Shown here piece after piece: positions 23,539-31,597 of a stretch of 64,000 nucleotides of DNA (position 1 is its first letter; the number at the start of each line of letters is the position of its first letter). The notes under the pieces were generated by a model. The model worked only from the letters and a program-made list of their open reading frames with translations. It was not told the DNA's origin and searched no databases. Both the position numbers and the translations under genes were made by a program. Location: positions 222,243-286,242 of the forward strand of contig NZ_JAAZSQ010000001.1 in NCBI RefSeq assembly GCF_012395835.1, in the 5' to 3' direction. The DNA comes from Arthrobacter mobilis (GTDB lineage: Bacteria; Actinomycetota; Actinomycetes; Actinomycetales; Micrococcaceae).

Positions 23539-24234
23539 CTACGCGCCGTGCGCAGCCCAGCTGCGGCGCTGTTCTTCCAAGCCGCTGATCAGCCCCTCCA
23601 GCCCCAGCCGGAAGGCGGCGTCGGCCGTAGGCGAGGCGGCGCTGCCGCCGTTGCGCTGGCGGGCCCGGACGGCGGCGCTGAACTTGGGGTTGGCCTTGGC
23701 CAGTTCACCCGACTCGAAGATGTCCTCCGGGGCAGTGACGTCGAAGGCGGAGCCGAAGATGAAGGATTCCAGCGCCACAATGGCCGGAACCACCAGCGGT
23801 TCGGGCCAGCCGGCGGCGAGGAAGCCGGAGGTCAGCTCCTCGTACATGGCCAGCGTCCGCGGGGCACCGGTCACCGGCAGGACCGCGATGACCGGAATCA
23901 GCGGGGTGTGCTGGCTGAACACTTCCCGGTACGACCAGGCCCAGCGCCGGACCGCCTCGTCCCACGGCAGTGCGCCGAACCCGGAGACGTCCACGTTGGC
24001 CATGATGTGGTCCTGGACCAGCAGCAGCACGTCGTGCTTGGAGGCGACATGGTTGTACAGCGCGGACGGGGCGACGCCAAGATGGCGGGCCAGGCCGGAC
24101 ATGGTCAGCGCGTCGTAGCCGCCGGAGGCGATGAGCTTGAGCGCCGCGACCGTGATCGCTTCCTTGGACAGGATCTTCTGGACCGGACGCCCGGCCGTGC
24201 GGTGCTTCCGCGGCGCTGCCTCGGCTGTCATCAT
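23539..24234 (-). CDS. TetR-family transcriptional regulator
   Basis: A 231-residue regulator. The N-terminal HTH is clear (ITVAALKLIASGGYDALTMS then LARHLGVAPSALYNHVASKH). The C-terminal ligand domain resembles the TetR_C class with LPWDEAVRRWAWSYREVF and GWPEPLVVPAIVALESFIFG. It probably controls itself and the VOC/deacylase genes immediately downstream. The ligand is unknown. A second Met at residue 2 could be the true start. Confidence 0.92.
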   Translation of the reverse strand: MMTAEAAPRKHRTAGRPVQKILSKEAITVAALKLIASGGYDALTMSGLARHLGVAPSALYNHVASKHDVLLLVQDHIMANVDVSGFGALPWDEAVRRWAWSYREVFSQHTPLIPVIAVLPVTGAPRTLAMYEELTSGFLAAGWPEPLVVPAIVALESFIFGSAFDVTAPEDIFESGELAKANPKFSAAVRARQRNGGSAASPTADAAFRLGLEGLISGLEEQRRSWAAHGA

Positions 24235-24337
24235 GCTCCTCGCAGTTTCCGGCCGCAGGACGGGCCTGGATGGGACTGTCTCCCTATCCTATGCAGGCCG
24301 GAGCCGGCGGGGGCGCCCGCCGCTGTTGTACCCGGCG

Positions 24338-24682
24338 TTACTCCTCGCCGTCCCCGGCATCCGGGGCGAACAGGTCCGCGTAGCCCATGCGCCGCACGAT
24401 GGTCCAGACCGCGGCGGTGACGATGGCGAGCGATGCGGCCACCGCGATGCCTGCGCCGTAGATCTTCAATAGCGCGGCGACAGGGGAGAGGCTGCCGATC
24501 TGCGGCGCATCCGCCCAGAAAATGGCGAACCAGAATCCGAAGGTCAGCCCGAGGACCCACAGGGGAAAGCGCAGGTCCGCAGCCTTCGCCCTGCGGTACA
24601 CCGCCTGTACTGCTGCCTTGATCCGCCCGGGCAGGTCCTTGTTGTCGTGGTTGCCACCATGCTCAAGAGCTTGCGATGACAT
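24338..24682 (-). CDS. Small two-helix membrane protein
   Basis: About 114 residues, not assigned to a named family. A hydrophilic N-terminus (residues 1-35) is followed by TM1 (FPLWVLGLTFGFWFAIFW) and TM2 (GAGIAVAASLAIVTAAVWTI), then a short acidic tail ending DAGDGEE. GGAGGAAG lies about 11 nt before ATG 24682. It stands alone between the TetR gene and the DUF1353 gene. Such proteins are common single-copy genes in Arthrobacter-like genomes, but no role is known to me. Confidence 0.7.
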   Translation of the reverse strand: MSSQALEHGGNHDNKDLPGRIKAAVQAVYRRAKAADLRFPLWVLGLTFGFWFAIFWADAPQIGSLSPVAALLKIYGAGIAVAASLAIVTAAVWTIVRRMGYADLFAPDAGDGEE

Positions 24683-24925
24683 GACTGCTGTTCTTCCTCC
24701 AAAACTGGTGCTGACGATGCGTGGGCAGGGCACGCCAAAGGTGCCCGTAGGTGAGCGGATAAGGGGTGGGTGAACCTCCGGTTCCAGGTTTCCGCCTCGA
24801 AAGCCGGGGTTCTGGGCTCCATCTTAGTTCGCTTGGAATTGCCCCCTTCACCGCAACCCCGTTCCGTGATTGTGATCTTGGCCATAATGCTGCGGGCGGG
24901 GGTGGAACCGCCGCTGCCGCACGGG

Positions 24926-25687
24926 TTAAAGTACCCGGCTGCGCGCCAGCGGCCCCGGGACGGGAGCCGGTGCCGGCTGGTGCGCCAAGGCCCCGGCCGC
25001 CAGCCACCACAGGACTTCGCACAGCCACAGCAGCAGCTGCCCAGCCCAGGCCGCGGCCAGGACCGGAGCGAAGAGACCGAACATCCCGGCCAAGGTCGCC
25101 GCAACAGCCCAGTCCCGGCCCCACAGGGCCGAGAGCACCGCCGCCGCGGCCAGAGCCACGGCCAGGGGGACCGGGCTGCCGGCGGCGAGTGAGAGCACGA
25201 TGCCGGCGAGCAGGGCCAGCACCCCGGCGGCGACGGCGCTGACGAGCAGTTTTCCGCGGACGCGGGTGTGGGACCAGTGGTTGTCCGCGGAGACCACGGC
25301 CCACATCAGCCGCGCCCGCAGCTGGGCCACTCCCGTCTCCAGCAGGGCCTGCCGGAACTCCTCGTCGTAGATCCGCCGCTGCCGCAGGGCTTCCTGCGGC
25401 GGCAGCTGCATGGTTTCCACCGTGCGCTGGTCGTGCAGCAAAGCCGGCGCGCTCTGCCGTCCATAGCTGGCCACCAGCCCCCACATCCACGTCGGTACCG
25501 AGGCCAGGTCGGACGAGTTCCCCTCCGGGCCGCGGGTGAGGTCGTGCGCCAGGACCGTGACGACGCCGTCCGTGCCGCGGCGGCGGTAGTAGATCGGCTC
25601 GGCGAGCTGGAACAGCCGGCGGGTCCGCTGCACGAGGTGGAGGGCCGTCAGCGGCCGCGTGGCGGAGGCATCCTGGTAGAAGGGCAT
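24926..25687 (-). CDS. DUF1353 protein with C-terminal membrane segments
   Basis: A 253-residue protein. The N-terminal half fits DUF1353: LAEPIYYRRRG, then SSDLASVPTWMW and APALLHDQRTVE, the conserved SDLASVP and LLHD motifs also seen in phage proteins. The C-terminal half has three or four hydrophobic segments, which is unusual for a DUF1353 protein and suggests a membrane-anchored version. DUF1353 has no established biochemical role; the SDLASVP...HD pattern looks like a hydrolase or metal site (inference). A DoxX-like gene lies 10 nt upstream on the same strand. Confidence 0.75.
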   Translation of the reverse strand: MPFYQDASATRPLTALHLVQRTRRLFQLAEPIYYRRRGTDGVVTVLAHDLTRGPEGNSSDLASVPTWMWGLVASYGRQSAPALLHDQRTVETMQLPPQEALRQRRIYDEEFRQALLETGVAQLRARLMWAVVSADNHWSHTRVRGKLLVSAVAAGVLALLAGIVLSLAAGSPVPLAVALAAAAVLSALWGRDWAVAATLAGMFGLFAPVLAAAWAGQLLLWLCEVLWWLAAGALAHQPAPAPVPGPLARSRVL

Positions 25688-25697
25688 GCTGCCCGGG

Positions 25698-26120
25698 TCA
25701 GAGCCGCGCGGACTTCTTCCGGCGCCCGCTATCGAGCAGCAGGGCCAGCGCGATGCCGAGCAGCCACACGTCCTTGGCTACCGCCGTGCCCTCCTGGGTC
25801 GGGCGGATACCGTCGGACTGGGTCATGCCCGGGGTCTTCAGGTACATCGACAGCAGGGAGCCGGAGAAGCCGGCCAGGGCCAGGCCGGCGACCCTGCTGG
25901 GGACGAACGGCGCGAGCACCAGGCCGCCCAGGGCCATTTCGGCGTAGCTGAGATACTTGCCAAACTTCTCCGGGTCCATCTCCTTGACCTGCGGAAACAC
26001 CCGGGCGGTCATGGCCTGCATGCCTGCTGCGGAATCCTTGTCCAGTTCCAGCTTGCCTACCCCGGCATTGAGGATGAAGGCACCGCTGGACAGGCGGAGC
26101 GGAATGTGGCTGAGCTTCAT
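25698..26120 (-). CDS. DoxX-like membrane protein
   Basis: A 140-residue protein with about four membrane helices. The arrangement RLSSGAFILNAGVGKL, YAEMALGGLVLAPFVPSRVA and SGSLLSMYLKTPGM fits the DoxX/DoxD-like family. Some members help in oxidative stress responses with partners in mycobacteria (family knowledge). Here the partner is not evident; it is 10 nt upstream of the DUF1353 gene. Ribosome site AAAGGACGTCCC precedes the ATG. Confidence 0.75.
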   Translation of the reverse strand: MKLSHIPLRLSSGAFILNAGVGKLELDKDSAAGMQAMTARVFPQVKEMDPEKFGKYLSYAEMALGGLVLAPFVPSRVAGLALAGFSGSLLSMYLKTPGMTQSDGIRPTQEGTAVAKDVWLLGIALALLLDSGRRKKSARL

Positions 26121-26193
26121 GGGACGTCCTTTCGGAATCGGCCGGTACTGCCGGTTACGAGCCTACGGCTGCGGACGGTACGCGGCTACCGTC

Positions 26194-26586
26194 TCAGGAC
26201 CTGAACGTCCGTACCACCCGGGAGACGGCGTGTCCGCCCGCCCACAGCACGGGGACCAGGCAGGCCAGCACGGCCACCGGGTTCGGGCGGAACACGGCCC
26301 GGCCGTCCCGGTTGCGGGCGAGCACGCCCACGGGAACAATGACTCCGCCTCCGCCGCCGCCCTCCTGCCGCACGCCGCCGCTTTCGGCGGCGGCGCCGTC
26401 GTGGTGACCGCCTCCGCCGCCGAAGCCGTACTGCACCACGGCCACCGGGACCACCGTCTCATCGCCCAGCCGCACCGGCTCGCCAAAAGCTTTGGCGACG
26501 CCGAAGGCTTTGAACTGTTCGGCCAGCTGGACCGCCAGCGAAGGTGCAGCGGACGGGCCGGGTGCAGGGCGCGAGGTTTCGGTCAT
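26194..26586 (-). CDS. GerW/YtfJ-family protein
   Basis: A 130-residue protein of the GerW (YtfJ) family, found in Bacillus spores but widely present in non-sporulating actinobacteria. The signature is visible: LAEQFKAFGVAKAFGEPVRL, VVPVAVVQYGFGGGGG with a glycine-rich loop, then GGVIVPVGVLARNRDGRAVF, and a C-terminal hydrophobic helix (VAVLACLVPVLWAGG). The function in actinobacteria is unknown. It is transcribed away from the hydratase gene at 26823. Confidence 0.85.
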   Translation of the reverse strand: MTETSRPAPGPSAAPSLAVQLAEQFKAFGVAKAFGEPVRLGDETVVPVAVVQYGFGGGGGHHDGAAAESGGVRQEGGGGGGVIVPVGVLARNRDGRAVFRPNPVAVLACLVPVLWAGGHAVSRVVRTFRS

Positions 26587-26822
26587 GGCTCCACCCTAGC
26601 GAGCTGGGCAGGCCCTTTCGTGTCGCTTCGCGCCACGCTTAGGACCCGGCTGCCCCGCTCTTGGCCATGTAACCGAGGCCGGGAACCGGCGGCGGTGAAC
26701 GTACTATGGTGCTGACCCGGGCGGAGAAGCCGCCGGGACCAGCAGCATCTGGACTGAAGCCCAAGGCTGTGCCTTGCGCCCGTGCTGCGCCCCGAATGCG
26801 ATGAGGAAGTGGTGTAACGCGC

Positions 26823-27608
26823 GTGCTAGACCAGGCGACCATTGAAAAGATCGCGGACGAGCTGGTGGAGGCCGGCCGCACCCGCACTCCCGTCCCGCGG
26901 CTGACCGCCCGTTTCCCGGAGATGACGGTCGAGGATTCCTACCAGGTGCAGAACCTGTGGCGCAAGCGCAGCGAGGAAAACGGCCGCCGGCTGGTCGGGC
27001 GCAAGATCGGCCTGACCTCCAAGGCGATGCAGTACGCCACCGGCATCTCCGAGCCGGACTACGGGATCATCTTCGATGACATGGTGCTGGACAACGGCTG
27101 CACCGTGCAGTGGGACCAGTACACCCACCCGCGCATCGAGGTGGAGCTGGCCTTCGTGCTGAACAAGGACATTGACGGCCCGAACGCCAATATCTTCGAC
27201 GTGCTCAACGCCACCGAGTACGTGGTCCCGGCCCTGGAGATCCTGGACTCGCGCATCGAGATGGAGGGCCGCACCATCGTGGACACCATCTCCGACAATG
27301 CGGCCATGGGAGCGATGGTCATCGGCGGCAACCCGGTCCGTCCGGCCGACGTGGACCTGCGCTGGATCTCGGCGATCCTGTACAAGAACCAGACGGTGGA
27401 GGAGACCGGCGTCGCAGCCGGTGTGCTGAACCACCCGGCCGCCGGCGTGTACTGGCTGGCCAACAAGATCTCCGCCCACGGTGACGGGCTCAAGGCCGGG
27501 GAGATCATCCTGGCCGGTTCCTTCACCCGTCCGATGTGGGTGTACGCCGGCGACACGGTGGTGGCCGACTACGGCAGGCTGGGGACGGTCACATGTCGTT
27601 TCGAGTAG
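26823..27608 (+). CDS. hpaH: 2-oxo-hept-4-ene-1,7-dioate hydratase (HpaH-like)
   Basis: A 261-residue 2-keto-4-pentenoate hydratase-family enzyme. It adds water to a 2-oxo-enoate in the meta-cleavage route of homoprotocatechuate or related aromatics. Motifs are GRKIGLTSKAMQ, PDYGIIFDDMV, PRIEVELAFVLNKDI (metal ligands Glu-x-Glu), ATEYVVPALEILDSRI and ISDNAAMGAMVIGG. The GTG start lacks a close ribosome site (AGGAAG is about 15 nt upstream). It overlaps the aldolase gene by 16 nt, so both steps are made together. No earlier pathway enzymes occur in the window. Confidence 0.9.
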   Translation: MLDQATIEKIADELVEAGRTRTPVPRLTARFPEMTVEDSYQVQNLWRKRSEENGRRLVGRKIGLTSKAMQYATGISEPDYGIIFDDMVLDNGCTVQWDQYTHPRIEVELAFVLNKDIDGPNANIFDVLNATEYVVPALEILDSRIEMEGRTIVDTISDNAAMGAMVIGGNPVRPADVDLRWISAILYKNQTVEETGVAAGVLNHPAAGVYWLANKISAHGDGLKAGEIILAGSFTRPMWVYAGDTVVADYGRLGTVTCRFE

Positions 27609-28411
27609 AACCGGATCCGTCCTTCAAGGACGTCCTCGCCGCCGCCGACCGCCCGCTGGCGGGCATCTGGGTCTGCTCCGGCTCGCCGCTGATTGCCGAA
27701 CTGTGCGCCGGTGCGGGCTTCGACTGGACCTTCATCGACGCCGAACATTCGCCCAACGGCCTGGAGTCGGTGCTGGCGCAACTGCAGGCGGTCCGCGGGT
27801 ACCCGACCGTCCCGGTGGTCCGCCCGCCGGTCAACGACACGGTGCTGATCAAGCAGTTCCTGGACCTGGGGGCGCAGACGCTCATCATTCCGATGGTGCA
27901 CAGTGCCGCCGACGCCGAGGCCGCCGTCGCGGCGGCCCACTACCCGCCGCGCGGCGTGCGCGGGGTGGGCAGCGCGCTGGCCCGCTCGGCGCGCTGGAAC
28001 CGCATCCCGGACTACCTGTCCCGGGCCTCGGAGACGGTGACGATCATCGTGCAGATCGAGTCCGCCGAGGCCGTGGCCAACGCGGCGCAGATTGCCGCCG
28101 TGGACGGGGTCGACGGCGTGTTCATCGGGCCGTCGGACCTGGCCGCGTCGATGGGCGTGATCGGCCAGCAGGACCACCCGGACGTGGTCGCCGCCGTCGA
28201 CGAGAGCATCCGCGCAGTCAAGGCCGCCGGCAAGTTCGTCGGCGTCAATGCCTTCGGCGAGGCCTCGGCCCGCCGCTACATGGACCTCGGCGTGGACTTT
28301 GTCGGCGTCGGCGCCGACGTGGCGCTGCTCGCCCGCGGTTCCGAGGCGCTCGCCGCCAAGTTCGTCCCCCAGGACGCCGCGCAGCAGGCCGGCACCCCCG
28401 CCAGTTACTGA
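27593..28411 (+). CDS. hpaI: 4-hydroxy-2-oxoheptane-1,7-dioate aldolase (HpaI-like)
   Basis: A 272-residue class II pyruvate aldolase (HpcH/HpaI family), splitting the HpaH product into pyruvate and succinate semialdehyde if the substrate is the C7 acid. Motifs are GIWVCSGSPLIAELCAGAGF, DWTFIDAEHSPN (catalytic His), the metal-site segment IIVQIESAEAV and GVFIGPSDLAASMG. ATG 27593 lies inside the hydratase gene. A long hairpin terminator follows. It could act on shorter homologues, as these aldolases are promiscuous. Confidence 0.9.
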   Translation: MSFRVEPDPSFKDVLAAADRPLAGIWVCSGSPLIAELCAGAGFDWTFIDAEHSPNGLESVLAQLQAVRGYPTVPVVRPPVNDTVLIKQFLDLGAQTLIIPMVHSAADAEAAVAAAHYPPRGVRGVGSALARSARWNRIPDYLSRASETVTIIVQIESAEAVANAAQIAAVDGVDGVFIGPSDLAASMGVIGQQDHPDVVAAVDESIRAVKAAGKFVGVNAFGEASARRYMDLGVDFVGVGADVALLARGSEALAAKFVPQDAAQQAGTPASY

Positions 28412-28438
28412 CCATAATCAACATCCACCCCCACAACC

Positions 28439-28500
28439 CGTTGACGACGCGGAAGGTGCCCTTTTCAGCGCTGGGAAGGGCACCTTCCGCCTCGTCAACG
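28439..28500. terminator. Bidirectional terminator after hpaHI
   Basis: A 25-bp stem with one mismatch: left arm 28439-28463 begins CGTTGACGACGCGGAAGG, right arm 28476-28500 is its complement, loop 12 nt. TTTT lies at the left inner edge. It sits between the convergent aldolase and glycosyltransferase genes. Confidence 0.85.
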
Positions 28501-28522
28501 GGCAGGTGGGCGGGGAATGCGG

Positions 28523-29677
28523 TCAGGCCAGATACGTCCGCGCCTCCGCATTCAGCGCCCGGCGCTTGATCTCGATGGCCTGGACGTAGTACCCCGCCAG
28601 CTGCTCGCAGAGCACGGGCCAGGTCCGGCCCTGCACCGCTTCCCAGGCCGCACGTCCGAAGGCCCGGCGCTTGATGCCGTCGCCGGCCAGGTCCAGCACA
28701 CGGTCGCGCAGCTCGTCCAGCCGCCCGGGGGCGTAGGTCCAGCCGGTCCGGGACGGGTCCACCAGGTCCAGCGGCCCGCCGCGGCCGACGGCGACCACCG
28801 GCACGCCCGAGGCCTGGGCTTCCTGAATCGTCTGGCAGAACGTTTCGGACTCGCCCGGGTGCACCAGCAGGTCCAGGGACGCCATCGCCCGGGCCAGCTG
28901 CTCCCCGCCGAGGAAACCGGTGAAGTGCGCCTCCGGCAGCCTGTCCTGCAGCGCCTGCCGAAGCGGTCCGGAACCAATAATGACCAGCCTGGTCCCCGGC
29001 AGCCCGGCCAGCACGGCCAGGTCCTCCACCTGCTTTTCCGCCGCCAGCCGGCCGACGTAGCCGATCAGGCAGCCGCCCTCCGGGGCCACCGAGGCCCGCC
29101 ACGCGCCGTCGTACTTGCCCGGCGAGAAGCGCGCCGTATCCACGCCCCGCCGCCACAGATGCACCCGGCCGATGCCCCGGCCCTGCAGCTGCTCGAGGGC
29201 GAAGCGGGACGGGGCCAGCGTCAGCGTGGACAGTCCGTGGATGTTCTCCACCCGCTGCCAGAGCAACTGCTCCAGCCACGGCAGCCCGTACCGGGCCGCA
29301 TAGGCCGGAATTTCGGTCTGGTAGACGGACACCGTGGGAATGCCCAGTTGCCGGGCTGCCTGGACGGCGCGCCAGCCAAGCACGAACGGCGAGGCGATGT
29401 GCACCACGTCCGGGGCGAAGTCCGCCAGCAGCCGGCGGACCCGGGCGACCGTACCGGCGGCCACCCGGACGTCAGGGTAGTTGCGCAGCGGGAAGGACGG
29501 CAGCCGGTGCACCGGGTAGCCGGCGGCGGCCCGCGGGCCGTCCCCGGGCCCGGACGACGGCGCGATGACCAGGGCGTCGTCGCCGCGCCGGCGCAGGTGG
29601 GCCAGGACCTGCAGCAGGGAGTGGGTGACCCCGTTCATATGGGGCAGGAAGGATTCGGCAACCACTGCAATCCGCAC
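28523..29677 (-). CDS. Family 4 glycosyltransferase (MgtA/PimB-like)
   Basis: A 384-residue GT-B glycosyltransferase. The N-terminal domain starts MRIAVVAESFLPHMNGVTHS, as in actinobacterial alpha-mannosyltransferases that use GDP-mannose (MgtA, PimB). The C-terminal GT4 domain has IGYVGRLAAEKQVEDLAVLA and LVIIGSGPLR, and the E-x7-E motif in ESETFCQTIQEAQASGVPVV. It probably adds mannose or a related sugar to a lipid acceptor at the inner membrane face. The GTG start is chosen because the nucleotide-fold strand begins at once. Acceptor and donor are inferred only. Confidence 0.87.
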   Translation of the reverse strand: MRIAVVAESFLPHMNGVTHSLLQVLAHLRRRGDDALVIAPSSGPGDGPRAAAGYPVHRLPSFPLRNYPDVRVAAGTVARVRRLLADFAPDVVHIASPFVLGWRAVQAARQLGIPTVSVYQTEIPAYAARYGLPWLEQLLWQRVENIHGLSTLTLAPSRFALEQLQGRGIGRVHLWRRGVDTARFSPGKYDGAWRASVAPEGGCLIGYVGRLAAEKQVEDLAVLAGLPGTRLVIIGSGPLRQALQDRLPEAHFTGFLGGEQLARAMASLDLLVHPGESETFCQTIQEAQASGVPVVAVGRGGPLDLVDPSRTGWTYAPGRLDELRDRVLDLAGDGIKRRAFGRAAWEAVQGRTWPVLCEQLAGYYVQAIEIKRRALNAEARTYLA

Positions 29678-29859
29678 GCTTCCACGCTCCCGGGCAGGGG
29701 CGGACGCCAGGCAAGCGCGGTGTGTCCTGCCGGTGAACGGTGCGCGAAGAATTCCGGTGGCCGGCGGACGCTGGCAGTGGCCGGTGCCGGCAGGTAGCGT
29801 GGGCAGGGATCGGGCCTGCGTCCGGTGCGCGGGCCGGAAGTCCACGGACAGGAGATCCC

Positions 29860-31038
29860 ATGAAAGCGCTCACCTGGCAGGGAAAACGGCAACTGAGCGT
29901 TGAGGAGGTTCCGGATCCGCAGATCCAGGAACCTACCGACGCCATCATCCGCGTCACTTCCACCGCGATCTGCGGTTCCGACCTGCACCTGTACGAACTG
30001 CTCGGCCCGTTCATGCACAAGGGCGACATCCTGGGCCATGAGCCGATGGGGATCGTCGAGGAAGTGGGACCGGAGGTCAGCAACCTGAAGCCGGGGGATC
30101 GGGTGGTAGTGCCGTTCAACATCTCCTGCGGCCAGTGCTATATGTGCGGGCTCGGGCTGCAGTCCCAGTGCGAGACGACCCAGAACCGGCAGCACGGCAT
30201 GGGCGCCTCGCTGTTCGGCTACACCGAGCTGTACGGGTCGGTGCCCGGAGGCCAGGCCGAATACCTGCGGGTGCCGTACGCCGACTACGGGCCGATCAGG
30301 ATCGCCAATCCCGACGCCGACGACGAACGCTACCTGTTCCTGTCCGACATCCTGCCCACCGCCTGGCAGGCAGTCGACTACGCCAACGTTCCCGGCGGAG
30401 GCACGCTCGCAGTGCTCGGCCTGGGGCCGGTCGGCCAGTTCTGCACCCGCATCGGCAAGCACCTGGGCTACCGGGTCATCGGGGTGGACGGCGTGCCGGA
30501 ACGGCGGGCCATGGCCGAGCGCCACGGCATCGCGACCCTTGACTGGGGCGGCCAGTGCGCCGAGGACCTGCGCGGGATGACCGGCGGCCGCGGGCCCGAC
30601 GCCGTGATCGACGCCGTCGGCATGGAAGCCCACGGTTCGCCCGGGGCGGCAACTGCCCAGGCCGCCGTCAGCCTGCTGCCGTCCCCCGTGGCCAAGGCAG
30701 CCATGAAGACCGCCGGCCTGGACCGGCTCTCCGCCCTGCACGCGGCCATCGACGCCGTCCGGCGCGGCGGCACGATCTCGGTCTCGGGCGTGTATGGCGG
30801 TCAGGCGGACCCGATGCCGCTGATGACCATGTTCGACAAGCAGATCCAGCTGCGCATGGGCCAATGCAACGTCCGGCACTGGATCGGGGATCTGCTTCCG
30901 CTCGTGGAGGACGACGCCGACCCGCTGGGCGTCGGCGACCTGGTCACCCACCGTGCACCGCTGGCGGAGGCACCGGCGATGTACGAGAAGTTCCAGAAGA
31001 AGGAGGACGGCTGCATCAAGGTGGTGCTGAAGCCCTAG
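29860..31038 (+). CDS. Zinc-dependent alcohol dehydrogenase (formaldehyde dehydrogenase-like)
   Basis: A 392-residue medium-chain dehydrogenase. The catalytic zinc site is in CGSDLHLYE and GHEPMGIVEEVG; the structural zinc cysteines are in ISCGQCYMCGLGLQSQC. The Rossmann motif is VLGLGPVGQFC. The long insert before RRGGTISVSGVYGG is typical of glutathione-independent formaldehyde dehydrogenase-like proteins. It likely oxidises an alcohol or aldehyde with NAD+. ATG 29860 has ACAGGAGA 5 nt upstream. It is divergent from the glycosyltransferase. Confidence 0.9.
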   Translation: MKALTWQGKRQLSVEEVPDPQIQEPTDAIIRVTSTAICGSDLHLYELLGPFMHKGDILGHEPMGIVEEVGPEVSNLKPGDRVVVPFNISCGQCYMCGLGLQSQCETTQNRQHGMGASLFGYTELYGSVPGGQAEYLRVPYADYGPIRIANPDADDERYLFLSDILPTAWQAVDYANVPGGGTLAVLGLGPVGQFCTRIGKHLGYRVIGVDGVPERRAMAERHGIATLDWGGQCAEDLRGMTGGRGPDAVIDAVGMEAHGSPGAATAQAAVSLLPSPVAKAAMKTAGLDRLSALHAAIDAVRRGGTISVSGVYGGQADPMPLMTMFDKQIQLRMGQCNVRHWIGDLLPLVEDDADPLGVGDLVTHRAPLAEAPAMYEKFQKKEDGCIKVVLKP

Positions 31039-31127
31039 TTCCGTCGGTGCGGCCGGGGCTGGCGTTTTATTTTAAATCGGGTATGGTCTCTAGGACTGAA
31101 GGAATTTCATCTGACCAAGGAGCTGGA

Positions 31128-31265
31128 ATGTCCGGAAAGTCGCCGCAGGGATCCCCTGCCAAAAAACAGGGAAAATCCACTAAGGAAAAACGCGCGGACA
31201 AGCGCGCGAAGGCCGCTTTGGTGAATGAGATGACCCCAAAGCGCCGCAAGGACGCCGTCAGGTAG
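31128..31265 (+). CDS. Very small basic protein
   Basis: A 45-residue, strongly basic protein (MSGKSPQGSPAKKQGKSTKE, KRADKRAKAALVNEMTP, ending KRRKDAVR). AAGGAG sits 5-6 nt before ATG. The upstream 60 bases are A/T-rich for this genome (TTTTATTTTAAAT then TATGGT as a possible -10), so it probably has its own promoter. The Lys/Arg-rich sequence suggests nucleic acid or ribosome binding. No family is recognised. A true terminator follows at 31388. Confidence 0.65.
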   Translation: MSGKSPQGSPAKKQGKSTKEKRADKRAKAALVNEMTPKRRKDAVR

Positions 31266-31387
31266 CTTCAGCAGCCCTTCCCGGAATGGAAGGGTGGAGT
31301 TGCCGGACGGTGGGGCAGGCGGAAATCCGGATTGTGTCCGCGATGGTCGATTCCGCGTTGATTATCCGTAGTGAATTTCCGCCCCAC

Positions 31388-31437
31388 GGGCGGCCGGTGC
31401 CTTTGTGACGGGCACCGGCCGCCCTTTCCCGTTTTTT
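31388..31437 (+). terminator. Rho-independent terminator
   Basis: Arms GGGCGGCCGGTGCC and its exact complement (14 bp) with a 9-nt loop, followed by TTTCCCG and a run of six T. This is the most classical intrinsic terminator of the window. It ends transcription of the small basic protein gene, and perhaps the dehydrogenase. The rest of the 332-nt gap (31266-31597) holds no gene that I can support. Confidence 0.85.
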
Positions 31438-31597
31438 GGTATTCCGGCTTCCAAATAATTCCGCCGCCGGAAAAGCGGCCCTGCCGTGCTGGAAATCATT
31501 CATGGCTGCGGCGGTCCGCCCGGTCAGGCACCATCCGGGCAGCCGGACGCCATCCAGGCCGCGTCTATCAGCCGTGCCGGTCCGGCCGGGTGGCACC

